The notes beneath the pieces were generated by a model. It did no database searches, was not told the DNA's origin, and saw only the letters and a list, made by a program, of their open reading frames with translations. 60,324 nt of DNA from DAISIL01 sp036822015 (lineage in GTDB: Bacteria; Bacteroidota; Bacteroidia; Cytophagales; Bernardetiaceae). The DNA lies in NCBI GenBank assembly GCA_036822015.1, contig DAISIL010000013.1, positions 1 to 60,324 of the forward strand, given 5' to 3'. Below, one piece after another: positions 8,819 to 18,001 of the stretch. The first letter of the stretch is position 1. Each line of letters begins with the position of its first letter. A program made the translations under genes and the position numbers.

Positions 8819-9616
8819 ATGCTTTTAGCGGTAGATATAGGGAACTCAAACATTGTCTATGGTGTCTTTGACGGACAAAAGTGGTCCCACCAGTGGCGCG
8901 AAGAAACATCCATCCAGCGGAGCCTACCCGAGGAGGAGTCCGTGTTGCGGTCTTCCTTTTTGGAGTGCCGATTGGGCATCGACCAGATAGGCTTTGTGGT
9001 CTTGAGTAGCGTGGTGCCGGAGCGCAGTCCGGCCATTGAGCAGGTGTTGCGGCGGCTCTTTGGGGAGCGCGTCCTGGTCATCAACGAGCGCGTTTATCCC
9101 CATCTGCCCCTCCAAATCCGCAATCCCCACGAAATCGGTACAGACCTGGTGGCCAACGCTGTGGCAGGCTATGCCCGCTTTTCGGGTGCGCTCTGCACCA
9201 TCGTAGATTTCGGAACGGCACTCACCTTTACAACGATCAGCCCCCGAGGAAAGATATTGGGTGTTTCGATTGCTCCAGGTCTCAAGACGGCCATCCGAGC
9301 CTTATCCATGAACACAGCCAAGCTGCCCGAAGTACCCCTGGCATACCCCGAAAGTGCCATGGGACAAAACACGGTACATGCCATCCAATCGGGAATATTG
9401 GTGGGTTATACGGGGCTGGTCAAATATACCCTGCAACGCATCAAGTTAGAGGTCGCACAGCCGGGCATCACACATCACGTCCTGGCCACAGGTGGGCTTT
9501 CAAGTATCCTGACCCCGCTGCGGGAGGAATTTGATGCCATCGACGCACTCCTAACCCTCGATGGGCTGCGGCTTATCGCGAACTACTACCTTGATGGGCA
9601 GCCAGACGACTACTAA
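8819..9616 (+). CDS. coaX: Type III pantothenate kinase
   Basis: 265 residues, ASKHA-fold kinase that phosphorylates pantothenate in the first step of coenzyme A synthesis (EC 2.7.1.33). The phosphate-binding start LLAVDIGNSNIVYGVF with Asp6, the PHEIGTDLVANA motif and the second phosphate loop IVDFGTALTF are all present, followed by the GVSIAPGL segment. Length is normal for CoaX. It appears monocistronic; its 3' end overlaps the convergent response-regulator gene by 44 bases. CoaX proteins usually need a monovalent cation and are insensitive to CoA feedback (family knowledge). Confidence 0.95.
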   Translation: MLLAVDIGNSNIVYGVFDGQKWSHQWREETSIQRSLPEEESVLRSSFLECRLGIDQIGFVVLSSVVPERSPAIEQVLRRLFGERVLVINERVYPHLPLQIRNPHEIGTDLVANAVAGYARFSGALCTIVDFGTALTFTTISPRGKILGVSIAPGLKTAIRALSMNTAKLPEVPLAYPESAMGQNTVHAIQSGILVGYTGLVKYTLQRIKLEVAQPGITHHVLATGGLSSILTPLREEFDAIDALLTLDGLRLIANYYLDGQPDDY

Positions 9617-10001
9617 GCGTCTCCAGGATGGGTTGGGTCAATGGTTTTTTGATGAACTCGATGACGTACTCGTTGCCAATCATGCGGTCAATATCGCGCT
9701 GGTTGTCCGAACTCGACAACACGGCGACCTTACACTTGCGCTTGATCGTCTCGGGCAACATATCAAACTCATACATAAAAATAAAACCATCCACTACTGG
9801 CATATTGATATCCAGCAAAATAAGTGTGGGGAGCTTCTCGGGCTGTTGGGCATGAGCTTCCAAGTATTTCAAAGCACGCTTACCCGAATCACATACCTCC
9901 ACGGCAGCGGCAAACTTTGTCAGTTCGATGATACGCTTACTGATAAAATTATCCGTTTCGTTATCATCTACCAACATGACAAGATCTAGTGGACTTTGCA
10001 T
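9573..10001 (-). CDS. Single-domain response regulator
   Basis: 142 residues, only a receiver domain. The acidic pair Asp12/Asp13 (VDDNETDN), the phospho-acceptor Asp64 (LLDINMP), the Ser of VLSSSD and the Lys of FIKKPLT are all present, so it should be phosphorylated normally. There is no output domain, suggesting a shuttle in a phosphorelay or a protein-protein regulator like those common in Cytophagales. No kinase is adjacent. The gene starts 88 bases from the divergent trmN6 and overlaps coaX by 44 bases at its 3' end. Confidence 0.92.
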   Translation of the reverse strand: MQSPLDLVMLVDDNETDNFISKRIIELTKFAAAVEVCDSGKRALKYLEAHAQQPEKLPTLILLDINMPVVDGFIFMYEFDMLPETIKRKCKVAVLSSSDNQRDIDRMIGNEYVIEFIKKPLTQPILETLSSRLAAHQGSSSR

Positions 10002-10089
10002 AGGAAATAATAATTTGTGTATCTATCAACAAATTAGTCCATGAAAGGTACAAAAATTATTTGGACAAGTACAAGTTTGATACAAATTC

Positions 10090-10818
10090 ATGGCAAAACA
10101 ATTTCACTTCAAGCAATTTTCTCTCCATTTATGTCCCGATGTTTTTCCTCTCGGTACGGATGCCTGCTTGCTGGGGGCTTGTGCGGGTGCGGATATGCCC
10201 AGCCCCGCCCGCATCCTGGACATCGGCACGGGTACGGGTGTGGTCGCTCTGATGCTTGCTCAACGCTTTGATAAGTCGATAGTTAGGGGTCTGGATATTC
10301 ATCCAGCAGCGGCTCGCTGTGCCTCCGAAAACTTCGCGGGCAGCCCCTGGTCGGGTCGCTTACAGACTTTGTGTGTATCGGTACAAAGTTTTGCGGGAAC
10401 GCAGCCGGCCGGCAGCCAGGATTTGATCGTCAGCAACCCGCCATTTTTTGAGGGGCTTACCCCTTCGCCGGATCCGATGCGCCAACTATCTCGCCACAAC
10501 GCCGCCCTACCCGATCCCGAGTTCATGGCCGCCATCCGACACCTGATCCATCCCGTACACGGGCAGGCCTGGGTCATCCTGCCCCGCGATAGGGCGGCCC
10601 TCTGGTGTCAAAAGCTCCCCCAGCATGGGCTTTTCCCTGCCTTTTGCTGCTATGTGCGCAGGCATCCACGCCTGCCCTACAAACGCTGCCTGCTCGCCAT
10701 ACGCCCCTGGGCTGGCCCCTGCGCTCATGCCTATCATACCCTCAACGCCAATACAAAGACCAACAGCTACACGGCTGCCACAAAAAAACTATGGCAGGAT
10801 TTTTACTTACATTTGTAA
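10090..10818 (+). CDS. trmN6: tRNA1(Val) A37 N6-methyltransferase
   Basis: 242 residues, class I SAM-dependent methyltransferase. The N-terminal FHFKQFSLH...LGTDACLLGA matches the YfiC/TrmN6 start. The SAM-binding motif I is DIGTGTG (44-50), and the base-flipping catalytic motif is NPPF (116-119), as in N6-adenine methyltransferases. The enzyme methylates A37 of tRNA1(Val). Length is normal. The ATG at 10090 is directly before the conserved start. The next gene on the strand begins 58 bases later, so it may be the first gene of a trmN6 - 70-aa protein - lipoprotein - rnr run. Confidence 0.88.
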   Translation: MAKQFHFKQFSLHLCPDVFPLGTDACLLGACAGADMPSPARILDIGTGTGVVALMLAQRFDKSIVRGLDIHPAAARCASENFAGSPWSGRLQTLCVSVQSFAGTQPAGSQDLIVSNPPFFEGLTPSPDPMRQLSRHNAALPDPEFMAAIRHLIHPVHGQAWVILPRDRAALWCQKLPQHGLFPAFCCYVRRHPRLPYKRCLLAIRPWAGPCAHAYHTLNANTKTNSYTAATKKLWQDFYLHL

Positions 10819-10876
10819 ATTATTTTTTACTTTTACGGTAGTTTTTTTTCATTCTAAATCAGGGACGAACAGTTGT

Positions 10877-11089
10877 ATGATTATGTACCAGCACGAGGAA
10901 AACATCATCGCCCAGGCCAAACAAATCTTGTCAGACAAAAAAATCAACCAAGAAGAACTATGGCAGGCTTATCAAGAACTGCTCAATGGTTACGAGGCTA
11001 TGTTGCACGAAATCAAAATATTGAGCCGTATCAACGACCGACAACTCAACAAAAACGTAGATCGCAATCAAGCGGAAGAACAAGCCTGA
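10877..11089 (+). CDS. 70-residue coiled-coil protein resembling a signalling helix
   Basis: A short gene starting ATG ATT ATG at 10877 (M1 or M3), encoding 70 residues. It is almost wholly helical and charged, with a Gln/Glu-rich start and the segment ILSRINDRQLNKNVDRNQ. This resembles the helical linker found just before cyclase or SpoIIE domains in large Bacteroidota sensors (usually written LLTxISDRQQKKL); here it stands alone. The stop overlaps the start of the lipoprotein gene (TGATG), so the two are translationally coupled. The same frame is open further upstream to 10625, but that part overlaps trmN6 and reads as a shadow. Function unknown. Confidence 0.7.
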   Translation: MIMYQHEENIIAQAKQILSDKKINQEELWQAYQELLNGYEAMLHEIKILSRINDRQLNKNVDRNQAEEQA

Positions 11090-11772
11090 TGCCGAACCTA
11101 CTGCGCTACCTGTGCGGGTTGATTGGTTTGTGGGCTTGTACGGGGTGCTTTGAAATCCGAGAAGAAGTAAAAATGTCCGAAGATGGATCGGGAAATTATG
11201 CTTTTTTGTTGGACATGTCGGAAAGTAAAACCTTACTCGCACAGAACGCAGAAGCACAACCGGATAGCATTCAACAAAACAACTTTTTGGCAGACATCCA
11301 AGATGCCTTAACACAACTGCAAAACCAACTCCATCAGATGGAGGGCATCCGGGAAGCCAACATCGTCCACGAACCGATAAACTACCGCTTTGGTTTTTCT
11401 TTTCGCTTTGATGACCTTACCCAACTCAACCAGGCACTAAGTACGATCACCCAACAACCCGAACCGGTTGCTTTTTATCGGCACGATAAAAAAAACTTTC
11501 ATCGCCTGCCCTTATTTGCTTTCCGAGACTTGATCTATCGCGAACGCCCCGAGCAAAGCGACGACGACCGCCAGCAAATGTTGGCTACCCGAACACGCCT
11601 CATGGCCCAAGCCAAATACGTGTTTGTTTTTCATAACCCCTACAAAATCAAAAAATACGATGGCGGAACCCTCAAAAGTCCACAAGTATTTGAGGCGCGT
11701 TATCCGCTCTCTATCCTTGCCCAAGAACCAGAACAGGTGGCCTTTTCCCTCAAATTATCTGGTAAGTTTTAA
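11089..11772 (+). CDS. Hypothetical lipoprotein
   Basis: 227 residues from the ATG at 11089, which overlaps the preceding TGA by one base. The signal ends at ACTGC, with Cys20 (or Cys17) as the lipidation site, followed by FEIREEVKMSEDGSGNYAF. This N-terminal pattern, an acidic beta strand with DGSG, recurs in small Bacteroidota lipoproteins of unknown role. The remainder is mixed alpha/beta with a Gln-rich helix around residues 65-85. A frame upstream to a TTG at 10873 is open but belongs to the overlapping small gene. It is followed by rnr after 13 bases, so they are likely one transcript. Confidence 0.78.
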   Translation: MPNLLRYLCGLIGLWACTGCFEIREEVKMSEDGSGNYAFLLDMSESKTLLAQNAEAQPDSIQQNNFLADIQDALTQLQNQLHQMEGIREANIVHEPINYRFGFSFRFDDLTQLNQALSTITQQPEPVAFYRHDKKNFHRLPLFAFRDLIYRERPEQSDDDRQQMLATRTRLMAQAKYVFVFHNPYKIKKYDGGTLKSPQVFEARYPLSILAQEPEQVAFSLKLSGKF

Positions 11773-11785
11773 AAAATTTTTACGT

Positions 11786-13960
11786 ATGCCAAGAAAAAAA
11801 CGGAAGTCCGATGCCGGCAAAAAGCCCAAAAAATCCAACCGGACACAACGCGAGCTGCTACAGTTGCTTCAACAGAATCCCACGGAAAGTTTTACATTTC
11901 GGCAGTTGTGCAAGCAACTCAACATCCAAGAAAAAGAAAGCCGTGATAGCTTTCGGCTACTGCTCGATGAACTCATAGAAAGCCAGACGATTGTCCTGCA
12001 AAGTCGCGGACGCTATGCCGCCAAGGAACAGGCGGGTAAGTTTATGGAAGGGCGCGTCGATTACGTCAATCGGGAGTTTGCTTATCTCTCCGTCGATGGC
12101 CTGGAGGATGATATTCGGATCAGCCATCGCCGCCTCAAGCAGGCCCTACACGATGACCGCGTCAAAGTAAAGGTATTTCAGAACCGCAAACGCTGGGAAG
12201 CCGAGGTCGTCGAAATCCTCGAGCGCAGCCGAACCGAGTTTGTCGGGCGGCTACAAAAAAGCAGCCGTTCGGAGTACGGGTTTGTCGTGCTGGATGGTCG
12301 CAAATCACATTTTGACTTTTTTGTTGCCCCGCAGCACCTCAAAGATGCCCGAGACGGAGACAAAGTTATCGTCAAACTCCTCGAGTGGCTCCCCGATCAG
12401 AGCAGCCCCAACGGAGAGATCATCCACGTCCTGGGAGCGGCCGGCGAAAACGAAACCGAAATACACGCCATCATGGCCGAGTATGGGCTGCCCTTTGATT
12501 TTGATGAAAAACTCATCGAAAAAGCCGCCCAGATTCCCGATGGCGTAACGCAGGAGGAGATCGCCAAACGACGGGATATGCGCCACATCACCACCTTTAC
12601 CATCGACCCCGACACGGCCAAGGACTTTGACGATGCCCTATCCGTGCGCCCCCTCGAAAACGGACTCTGGGAAATCGGTGTACATATCGCCGACGTAACG
12701 CATTACGTCCGCCCCCGTACTCTCCTCGAAAAGGAAGCCACCAAACGCGCTACCTCCGTCTATTTGGTCGATCGCGTCGTGCCGATGCTTCCCGAGCGGC
12801 TCTCCAACGAACTCTGCTCGCTCCGGCCACGAGAGCAAAAACTGACCTTTTCTGTCGTCTTTCAGATGGACGAAGAGGGCAACATACACGACCAGTGGCT
12901 CGGACGAACGGTCATCTGCTCCGACCGACGGTTTACCTACGAGGATGCCCAGGTACGCATCGAAACCGGCGTGGGCGACCTGGCCAAAGAAGTGCAGTTA
13001 TTGAACCGTATCGCCAAAAAACTACAAGAAAAGCGATTCAAGTACGGTAGTATCTCCTTCGAGACCCCCGAAATCAAGTTTGAACTCGATGAGAAAGGAC
13101 GGCCCATTGGTGTCCGCCCCAAGCTCCGAAAAGACTCTCACAAACTCGTAGAAGATTTTATGCTGCTCGCCAACCGCACCGTCGGTGAGTTTGCCTACAA
13201 GTACAAGGACGGCAAAGAACGTAACACGATGGTTTATCGGGTACACGAACCACCTGACCCTGAAAAGATTGAGCAACTCAAGCAGTTTGCTAAGTGGTTT
13301 GGCTATACCCTGGATACCAACCCAGATAAACTCGCCGATTCCCTCAACCGGCTCACACACGAGAGCGAAGGCAAGCCAGAATTTCGCTTTTTGCAGCAAC
13401 TGGCCGTGCGCACCATGTCAAAGGCCCGCTACGATATCAACAATGTAGGACATTTTGGACTTTCTTTCGATTATTACACCCACTTTACCTCGCCCATTCG
13501 GCGATACCCCGACATGATGGCTCATCGGCTGCTCCAACACTACCTCGATGGTGGTGCGCCGCCAGACAAACTGCGGTACAGCGAACTCTGCAAACATAGC
13601 TCCGAACAAGAACGCCGAGCCACTGATGCCGAGCGGGCTTCGATCAAGTACAAACAAGCCGAATACATGCAACAATTCCTCGAAGAGGAGTTTGACGGCC
13701 TCATCACGGGCGTAACGGAGTGGGGCGTATATGTGGAAATCCTGGAAAACGGCTGCGAAGGACTGGTTAGGCTCGCCAACATCGAAGGCGATTACTTTGA
13801 GTACGAACGAAAAAATGAGGCCGTCGTCGGACAAAAAACCGGTATCGCCTATCGTTTGGGGGATAATGTCCGCATCGAAGTTACGGGTGTCGATCTTGAG
13901 AAACGCAACATTGATTTTGCCATGCGCGGAGATTCATCGAAAAGTTACGGACTTGTGTAA
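11786..13960 (+). CDS. rnr: Ribonuclease R
   Basis: 724 residues, processive 3'-5' exoribonuclease (RNB family) that degrades structured RNA. I start it at the ATG at 11786 rather than the upstream open frame at 11624, because the preceding 54 codons overlap the lipoprotein gene. Order: a Lys/Arg-rich tail (MPRKKRKSD), a winged-helix part (about 20-80), cold-shock OB domains, the RNB domain with TIDPDTAKDFDDA (catalytic Asp274, Asp280, Asp282, Asp283), and a C-terminal S1 domain (about 635-715, FDGLITGVTEWGVYVEI). All four metal-binding Asp residues are present. It lies 13 bases after the lipoprotein gene. Confidence 0.94.
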   Translation: MPRKKRKSDAGKKPKKSNRTQRELLQLLQQNPTESFTFRQLCKQLNIQEKESRDSFRLLLDELIESQTIVLQSRGRYAAKEQAGKFMEGRVDYVNREFAYLSVDGLEDDIRISHRRLKQALHDDRVKVKVFQNRKRWEAEVVEILERSRTEFVGRLQKSSRSEYGFVVLDGRKSHFDFFVAPQHLKDARDGDKVIVKLLEWLPDQSSPNGEIIHVLGAAGENETEIHAIMAEYGLPFDFDEKLIEKAAQIPDGVTQEEIAKRRDMRHITTFTIDPDTAKDFDDALSVRPLENGLWEIGVHIADVTHYVRPRTLLEKEATKRATSVYLVDRVVPMLPERLSNELCSLRPREQKLTFSVVFQMDEEGNIHDQWLGRTVICSDRRFTYEDAQVRIETGVGDLAKEVQLLNRIAKKLQEKRFKYGSISFETPEIKFELDEKGRPIGVRPKLRKDSHKLVEDFMLLANRTVGEFAYKYKDGKERNTMVYRVHEPPDPEKIEQLKQFAKWFGYTLDTNPDKLADSLNRLTHESEGKPEFRFLQQLAVRTMSKARYDINNVGHFGLSFDYYTHFTSPIRRYPDMMAHRLLQHYLDGGAPPDKLRYSELCKHSSEQERRATDAERASIKYKQAEYMQQFLEEEFDGLITGVTEWGVYVEILENGCEGLVRLANIEGDYFEYERKNEAVVGQKTGIAYRLGDNVRIEVTGVDLEKRNIDFAMRGDSSKSYGLV

Positions 13961-13976
13961 TTTTTGTTGCGTCAAA

Positions 13977-14008
13977 GTTGAATAAGATCGCCGAAAAAAT
14001 TACTTTTG
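13977..14008 (+). promoter_or_regulatory. Bacteroidota-type promoter for the propeller-SpoIIE sensor
   Basis: TACTTTTG at 14001-14008 matches TAnnTTTG, and GTTG at 13977-13980 stands 20 bases upstream, the usual spacing to the -33 TTTG element. The expected start point lies about 45 bases before the coding start at 14063. Confidence 0.5.
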
Positions 14009-14062
14009 TCATAAATCGGCATTGTTTTTTCTTTGTCGTAAGTACATCTCTTAACCTTACGA

Positions 14063-17000
14063 TTGCCTTTGAAGATTTTTTTTCGTCATATTGGATGGCT
14101 GCTTCGGCTGGTGATATTTTTTCTTAGCGTTGGCTTCGCCTACGGGCAGGGCAGCGGTAAGTTTTCGATCCGCAACTACACGCCTCGGGAGTACAAAGGC
14201 CAGGGGCAGGTATTTGCCCTGCTGGAAGACGACCAAAACATCCTGTACTTCGGGAATGAAGGTGGTCTGATTGAGTACGATGGCGTGAGTTTTCGGTATA
14301 TCCCCACCAAGAACTACACAACCGTTCGCTCAATCGTCAGGGGCAAGGATGGCAAAATTTACGTCTCTGCCATTGGGGAACTGGGCTATCTTGCTCCGGA
14401 TTCATTGGGTCATCTTGAGTACCGCTCCCTGCTCGAACACGTACCGGAGGACTACCGCGCCAACATCAACGATGTCTGGAAATCAATAGTAACCGACAAC
14501 GGGATGTTCTTCCAGATGAGCCGTTACATTTTTCGTTGGCACGAGGGCAAGATGACCGTATGGGAAGCCAAAAATAGTTATCACGTGCTATTCCAGGTCA
14601 GAGATCAGTTATATGTACGGGATGCAGAAATTGGTTTGCTCCGCTTCAATCCCGAAAGCCAAACCTGGGAACTGATGCCCAACGGGGAGTTTTTTGCCAA
14701 AGAGCGCATTTATAGTGCCTTGCCTTATGGCGAAGATCAAATTCTCTTAGGCACACGAGATCAAGGCTTTTTTATCGTCGATCAGGCGGGTAATCTTACG
14801 CCATTTAAGACCGAAGTGGATGATTGGATTATTGGGGCGCAGTTGTATTGTGGCTTATACGACTCAGCAAACGAGCGCTACATCTTCGGGACACTCCGCG
14901 ATGGCATCATAGCCCTGGACAAAGAAGGGCGGGAGCTATTCAGGATCAACAAAAAATTAGGCTTGCAATCCGAAGGGGTCTTGATCTTGAAGCAGGACAA
15001 GGCAGGCGGCCTTTGGGCGGGGCTAGGATACGGGTTATCGCGCATCGCCCTTGATCTTCCGGTTACGCAGTGGGATGCTTCTCTGGGGCTAGAAGGATCC
15101 GTCGATGAGTTCACCCAACACGAAGGGCGATACTACGCTGCTACGGGTAATGGCATTTATGTCTCTGGCAATAATGGCTTTCAGGAAGTCCCCGGCATTG
15201 CCACGCAGTGTTGGGATGTTATCAGCGTAACGACCAGCGATGGCGATACTCATCTGCTTGCCTCCTCCAACAAGGGGGTCTATCGGGTTACGCCCGAGGG
15301 AGCTACTCAAATCGTAGAGCGCGATTACACACGGCAAGTGCGTCCGGCGGGGCATTTGGCCGATCATTTTTGGGCAATCCATAAAGACGGGCTGACACTT
15401 CTGGCTTACCAAAACGGTGTTTTTTCGGCTGTCCGCGAGATCAAAACACCCAAAACGTCCATACAGACCCTTGTCGTGGACAAGAAAGGCGATGTTTGGT
15501 TTGCTACCAGTGTACAAGGCGTAGGGCATTTGCGCTTCGAGACCGATGAGCTAGGTGCTTTTCAGTTTACGCCCTATGATTCTTTTGGGGGAAGTCAAAT
15601 TGCCGAGCAGAGCTACGTACACGCCGATCAGGATGGCAGCGTCTTGATTTTGGTACGGGTGGGTGCCTATCGCTACGATCCTTCGCAGGGGAAGATGGAA
15701 AAAGATGAGCGGTTTGTCTTGCCACCCAATCATTACTTAACCAACATTGTCGCTGACTCCCTGGGCAACTACTGGGGGGTTGTCAGTACCATCGAAAGTA
15801 AATCTTGGCTGGAGCGTATCTATCCCGACCCCGAGAGCAAGACGGCCTATCTGCGCGATTCTACTTCTTTTTTGAGCTTTACCTTCAACTCCGTTACGAG
15901 CGTCTATGTAGAACCAAGCAAAAAAACGGTGTGGGCTTTGGGGGGAGATGGTGTGTTTCGGTACAATTTTAGTGAAGCATACGCGCCGCGCCTGCCTAAG
16001 TCTTTGGTGCGTAAGGTTGTTAGTTCTAAGGACGACCAGGTTATTTTTTGGGGGCATTTCTACAACGAACAAGGGCGAATCATTCCCGCCCAGCTTTCCA
16101 ACTTGATTCCCGAACTCCCCTATGCCCAAAACGCGCTCAACTTTTTTTGTGCGACACCCGAGTACGGAGAAGAGGACGCGCTCATGTACAGCTTCTGGCT
16201 GGAAGGACACGACAAAAACTGGTCGAGTTGGAGTATGGACACCAAAAAGGAATATACCAACCTCTTTGAGGGAAGCTACAAACTGCAAGTCCGTTCCCGC
16301 GATCGCTACGGCAACATCAGTGGCATCGGAATTTATGAGTTTCGGGTATTACCGCCCTGGTACCGCACCTATCCAGCCATTGTTGCGTACTTCCTGCTGG
16401 GTTCGCTGCTGCTTTGGGTTACTTTGCGCCTCAATACCCGACGGCTCAAAAACGAGCAGTATCGCCTGGAAAGTATCGTTCGGGAGCGCACCCAAGAAGT
16501 GGAATTGAGCCGACAAGAGACCCTTCGTCAAAAACAACAAGTAGAAGAAAGCCGAAAAGAGATCGCCGCCCAAAAGGATCAGTTGGAGGTCTCCTACCAA
16601 AACGTCAAGCTCCTGAGCGAAATCGGAAAAGAGATCACCTCCATCGTCGAGATCGAAGAACTCATCGAGATCACCTACGAAAAAGTAAACCAGCTCATGG
16701 ATGCCTCCGGCTTTGGCATTGGGGTACACAATCCCGAAACCAACAAAATCGAAATTCGGGGATTCATCGAGAAGGGAGAAAAACTACCCCCAGACGAAGA
16801 CGACATGAACGACGATCGACTCTCCGTTTGGTGCCTCAAAAACAACCGCTCTGTCTTCATCAACTCCCGCGAGGAGATCAACCAGTATCTGCCCAACAAG
16901 AAATACGTCTTCACCGGACACGGCGACCGTCCCGAGTCCATTATCTACATGCCCCTGCGCTACGAGGGACAAGTACGCGGTGTCGTTACGGTGCAGAGTT

Positions 17001-18001
17001 TTCAGCCCAACGCCTATGCTACCTATGATCTGAATATCGTCGAAAATCTCGCTAACTACATCTCCATTTCCATCGAAAATGCCCTGCTCTACGAAAACCT
17101 AGAAGAAAAAGTGCGCCAACGCACAGCAGAAGTTGTCCGACAGCACCAGGAAATAGAAGAGAAAAGCCGTCTGCTCGAGCAAAAAAACCAGGACATCGAA
17201 GAGCAAAAACTCCTAATCGAAAAGAAAAATCAGGACATCACCTCCAGCATCAACTACGCCAAGCGCATCCAGGATGCCATGCTCCCGACGGTAGCCGAAG
17301 TCCGCGCTTGCCTCAAAGATTCGTTTATCTTCTTCCGTCCACGGGACATCATCAGCGGTGATTTCTATTGGTTTACTCACTTCAATCACCCCACCGAAGG
17401 CGAAAAAATCGTGATCGCGGCCGTCGATTGTACGGGTCATGGCGTGCCGGGCGCGTTTATGTCCATGATCGGTAATGAACTCCTGAACGAAATCGTAAAC
17501 CTTGTCGGTGAAACCGACCCGGGCCAAATCCTATCGAAGCTCCACAAGGGCGTGCGCAAAGACCTCCGGCAGTACGAGAATGACAACCGCGATGGGATGG
17601 ATATGGCCATCTGTGTCATCGACAGAGCCAAGAAAACCCTGGATTTTGCCGGTGCCAAAAACCCGTTGATTTATGTGCAGGGCGGGGAGTTTCATCAGAT
17701 ACGCGGCGATAAGTTCCCGATTGGTGGGCGGCAGCAGAAGCAAAATCACCGCCAGTTTACGACCCACCGCATTTCGTTCCAGCAACCGACAACATTTTAT
17801 ATCTATACCGATGGCTATCAGGATCAGTTTGGCGGTCCCGAAAACAAAAAATTCAACACCAGCCGATTTAGGAGCCTGCTCTACAACATCCACTTTTTGC
17901 CCATGCACGAGCAGCGCGAAGTCCTCGAAACGACTTTCCGCGATTGGACAGACGACAAGCGACAAATCGACGATGTGTTGGTAGTTGGGTTTAGTCTCTG
18001 A
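14063..18001 (+). CDS. Propeller sensor with GAF and SpoIIE phosphatase domains
   Basis: 1312 residues. A signal peptide (1-29) leads a periplasmic part rich in two-component-regulator propeller repeats (for example VFALLEDDQNILYFGNEGGL, TQWDASLGLEGSVDEF), then a Y_Y_Y-like domain (about 690-765), one transmembrane helix (771-790), a coiled coil, a GAF domain (about 865-1010), a second coiled coil and a SpoIIE/PP2C phosphatase (about 1090-1312) with SGDFYWF and AAVDCTGHGVPGAFMS providing the metal-binding Asp residues. It probably senses an external ligand and dephosphorylates a cytosolic partner. The start is TTG (14063, or 14069). The 3' end overlaps the convergent permease gene by 11 bases. 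Confidence 0.88.
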   Translation: MPLKIFFRHIGWLLRLVIFFLSVGFAYGQGSGKFSIRNYTPREYKGQGQVFALLEDDQNILYFGNEGGLIEYDGVSFRYIPTKNYTTVRSIVRGKDGKIYVSAIGELGYLAPDSLGHLEYRSLLEHVPEDYRANINDVWKSIVTDNGMFFQMSRYIFRWHEGKMTVWEAKNSYHVLFQVRDQLYVRDAEIGLLRFNPESQTWELMPNGEFFAKERIYSALPYGEDQILLGTRDQGFFIVDQAGNLTPFKTEVDDWIIGAQLYCGLYDSANERYIFGTLRDGIIALDKEGRELFRINKKLGLQSEGVLILKQDKAGGLWAGLGYGLSRIALDLPVTQWDASLGLEGSVDEFTQHEGRYYAATGNGIYVSGNNGFQEVPGIATQCWDVISVTTSDGDTHLLASSNKGVYRVTPEGATQIVERDYTRQVRPAGHLADHFWAIHKDGLTLLAYQNGVFSAVREIKTPKTSIQTLVVDKKGDVWFATSVQGVGHLRFETDELGAFQFTPYDSFGGSQIAEQSYVHADQDGSVLILVRVGAYRYDPSQGKMEKDERFVLPPNHYLTNIVADSLGNYWGVVSTIESKSWLERIYPDPESKTAYLRDSTSFLSFTFNSVTSVYVEPSKKTVWALGGDGVFRYNFSEAYAPRLPKSLVRKVVSSKDDQVIFWGHFYNEQGRIIPAQLSNLIPELPYAQNALNFFCATPEYGEEDALMYSFWLEGHDKNWSSWSMDTKKEYTNLFEGSYKLQVRSRDRYGNISGIGIYEFRVLPPWYRTYPAIVAYFLLGSLLLWVTLRLNTRRLKNEQYRLESIVRERTQEVELSRQETLRQKQQVEESRKEIAAQKDQLEVSYQNVKLLSEIGKEITSIVEIEELIEITYEKVNQLMDASGFGIGVHNPETNKIEIRGFIEKGEKLPPDEDDMNDDRLSVWCLKNNRSVFINSREEINQYLPNKKYVFTGHGDRPESIIYMPLRYEGQVRGVVTVQSFQPNAYATYDLNIVENLANYISISIENALLYENLEEKVRQRTAEVVRQHQEIEEKSRLLEQKNQDIEEQKLLIEKKNQDITSSINYAKRIQDAMLPTVAEVRACLKDSFIFFRPRDIISGDFYWFTHFNHPTEGEKIVIAAVDCTGHGVPGAFMSMIGNELLNEIVNLVGETDPGQILSKLHKGVRKDLRQYENDNRDGMDMAICVIDRAKKTLDFAGAKNPLIYVQGGEFHQIRGDKFPIGGRQQKQNHRQFTTHRISFQQPTTFYIYTDGYQDQFGGPENKKFNTSRFRSLLYNIHFLPMHEQREVLETTFRDWTDDKRQIDDVLVVGFSL

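Noticed and set aside
10625..10876. Upstream extension of the 70-residue gene inside trmN6
   Set aside because: It overlaps a certain gene in another frame and is not needed; ATG at 10877 gives a sensible start.
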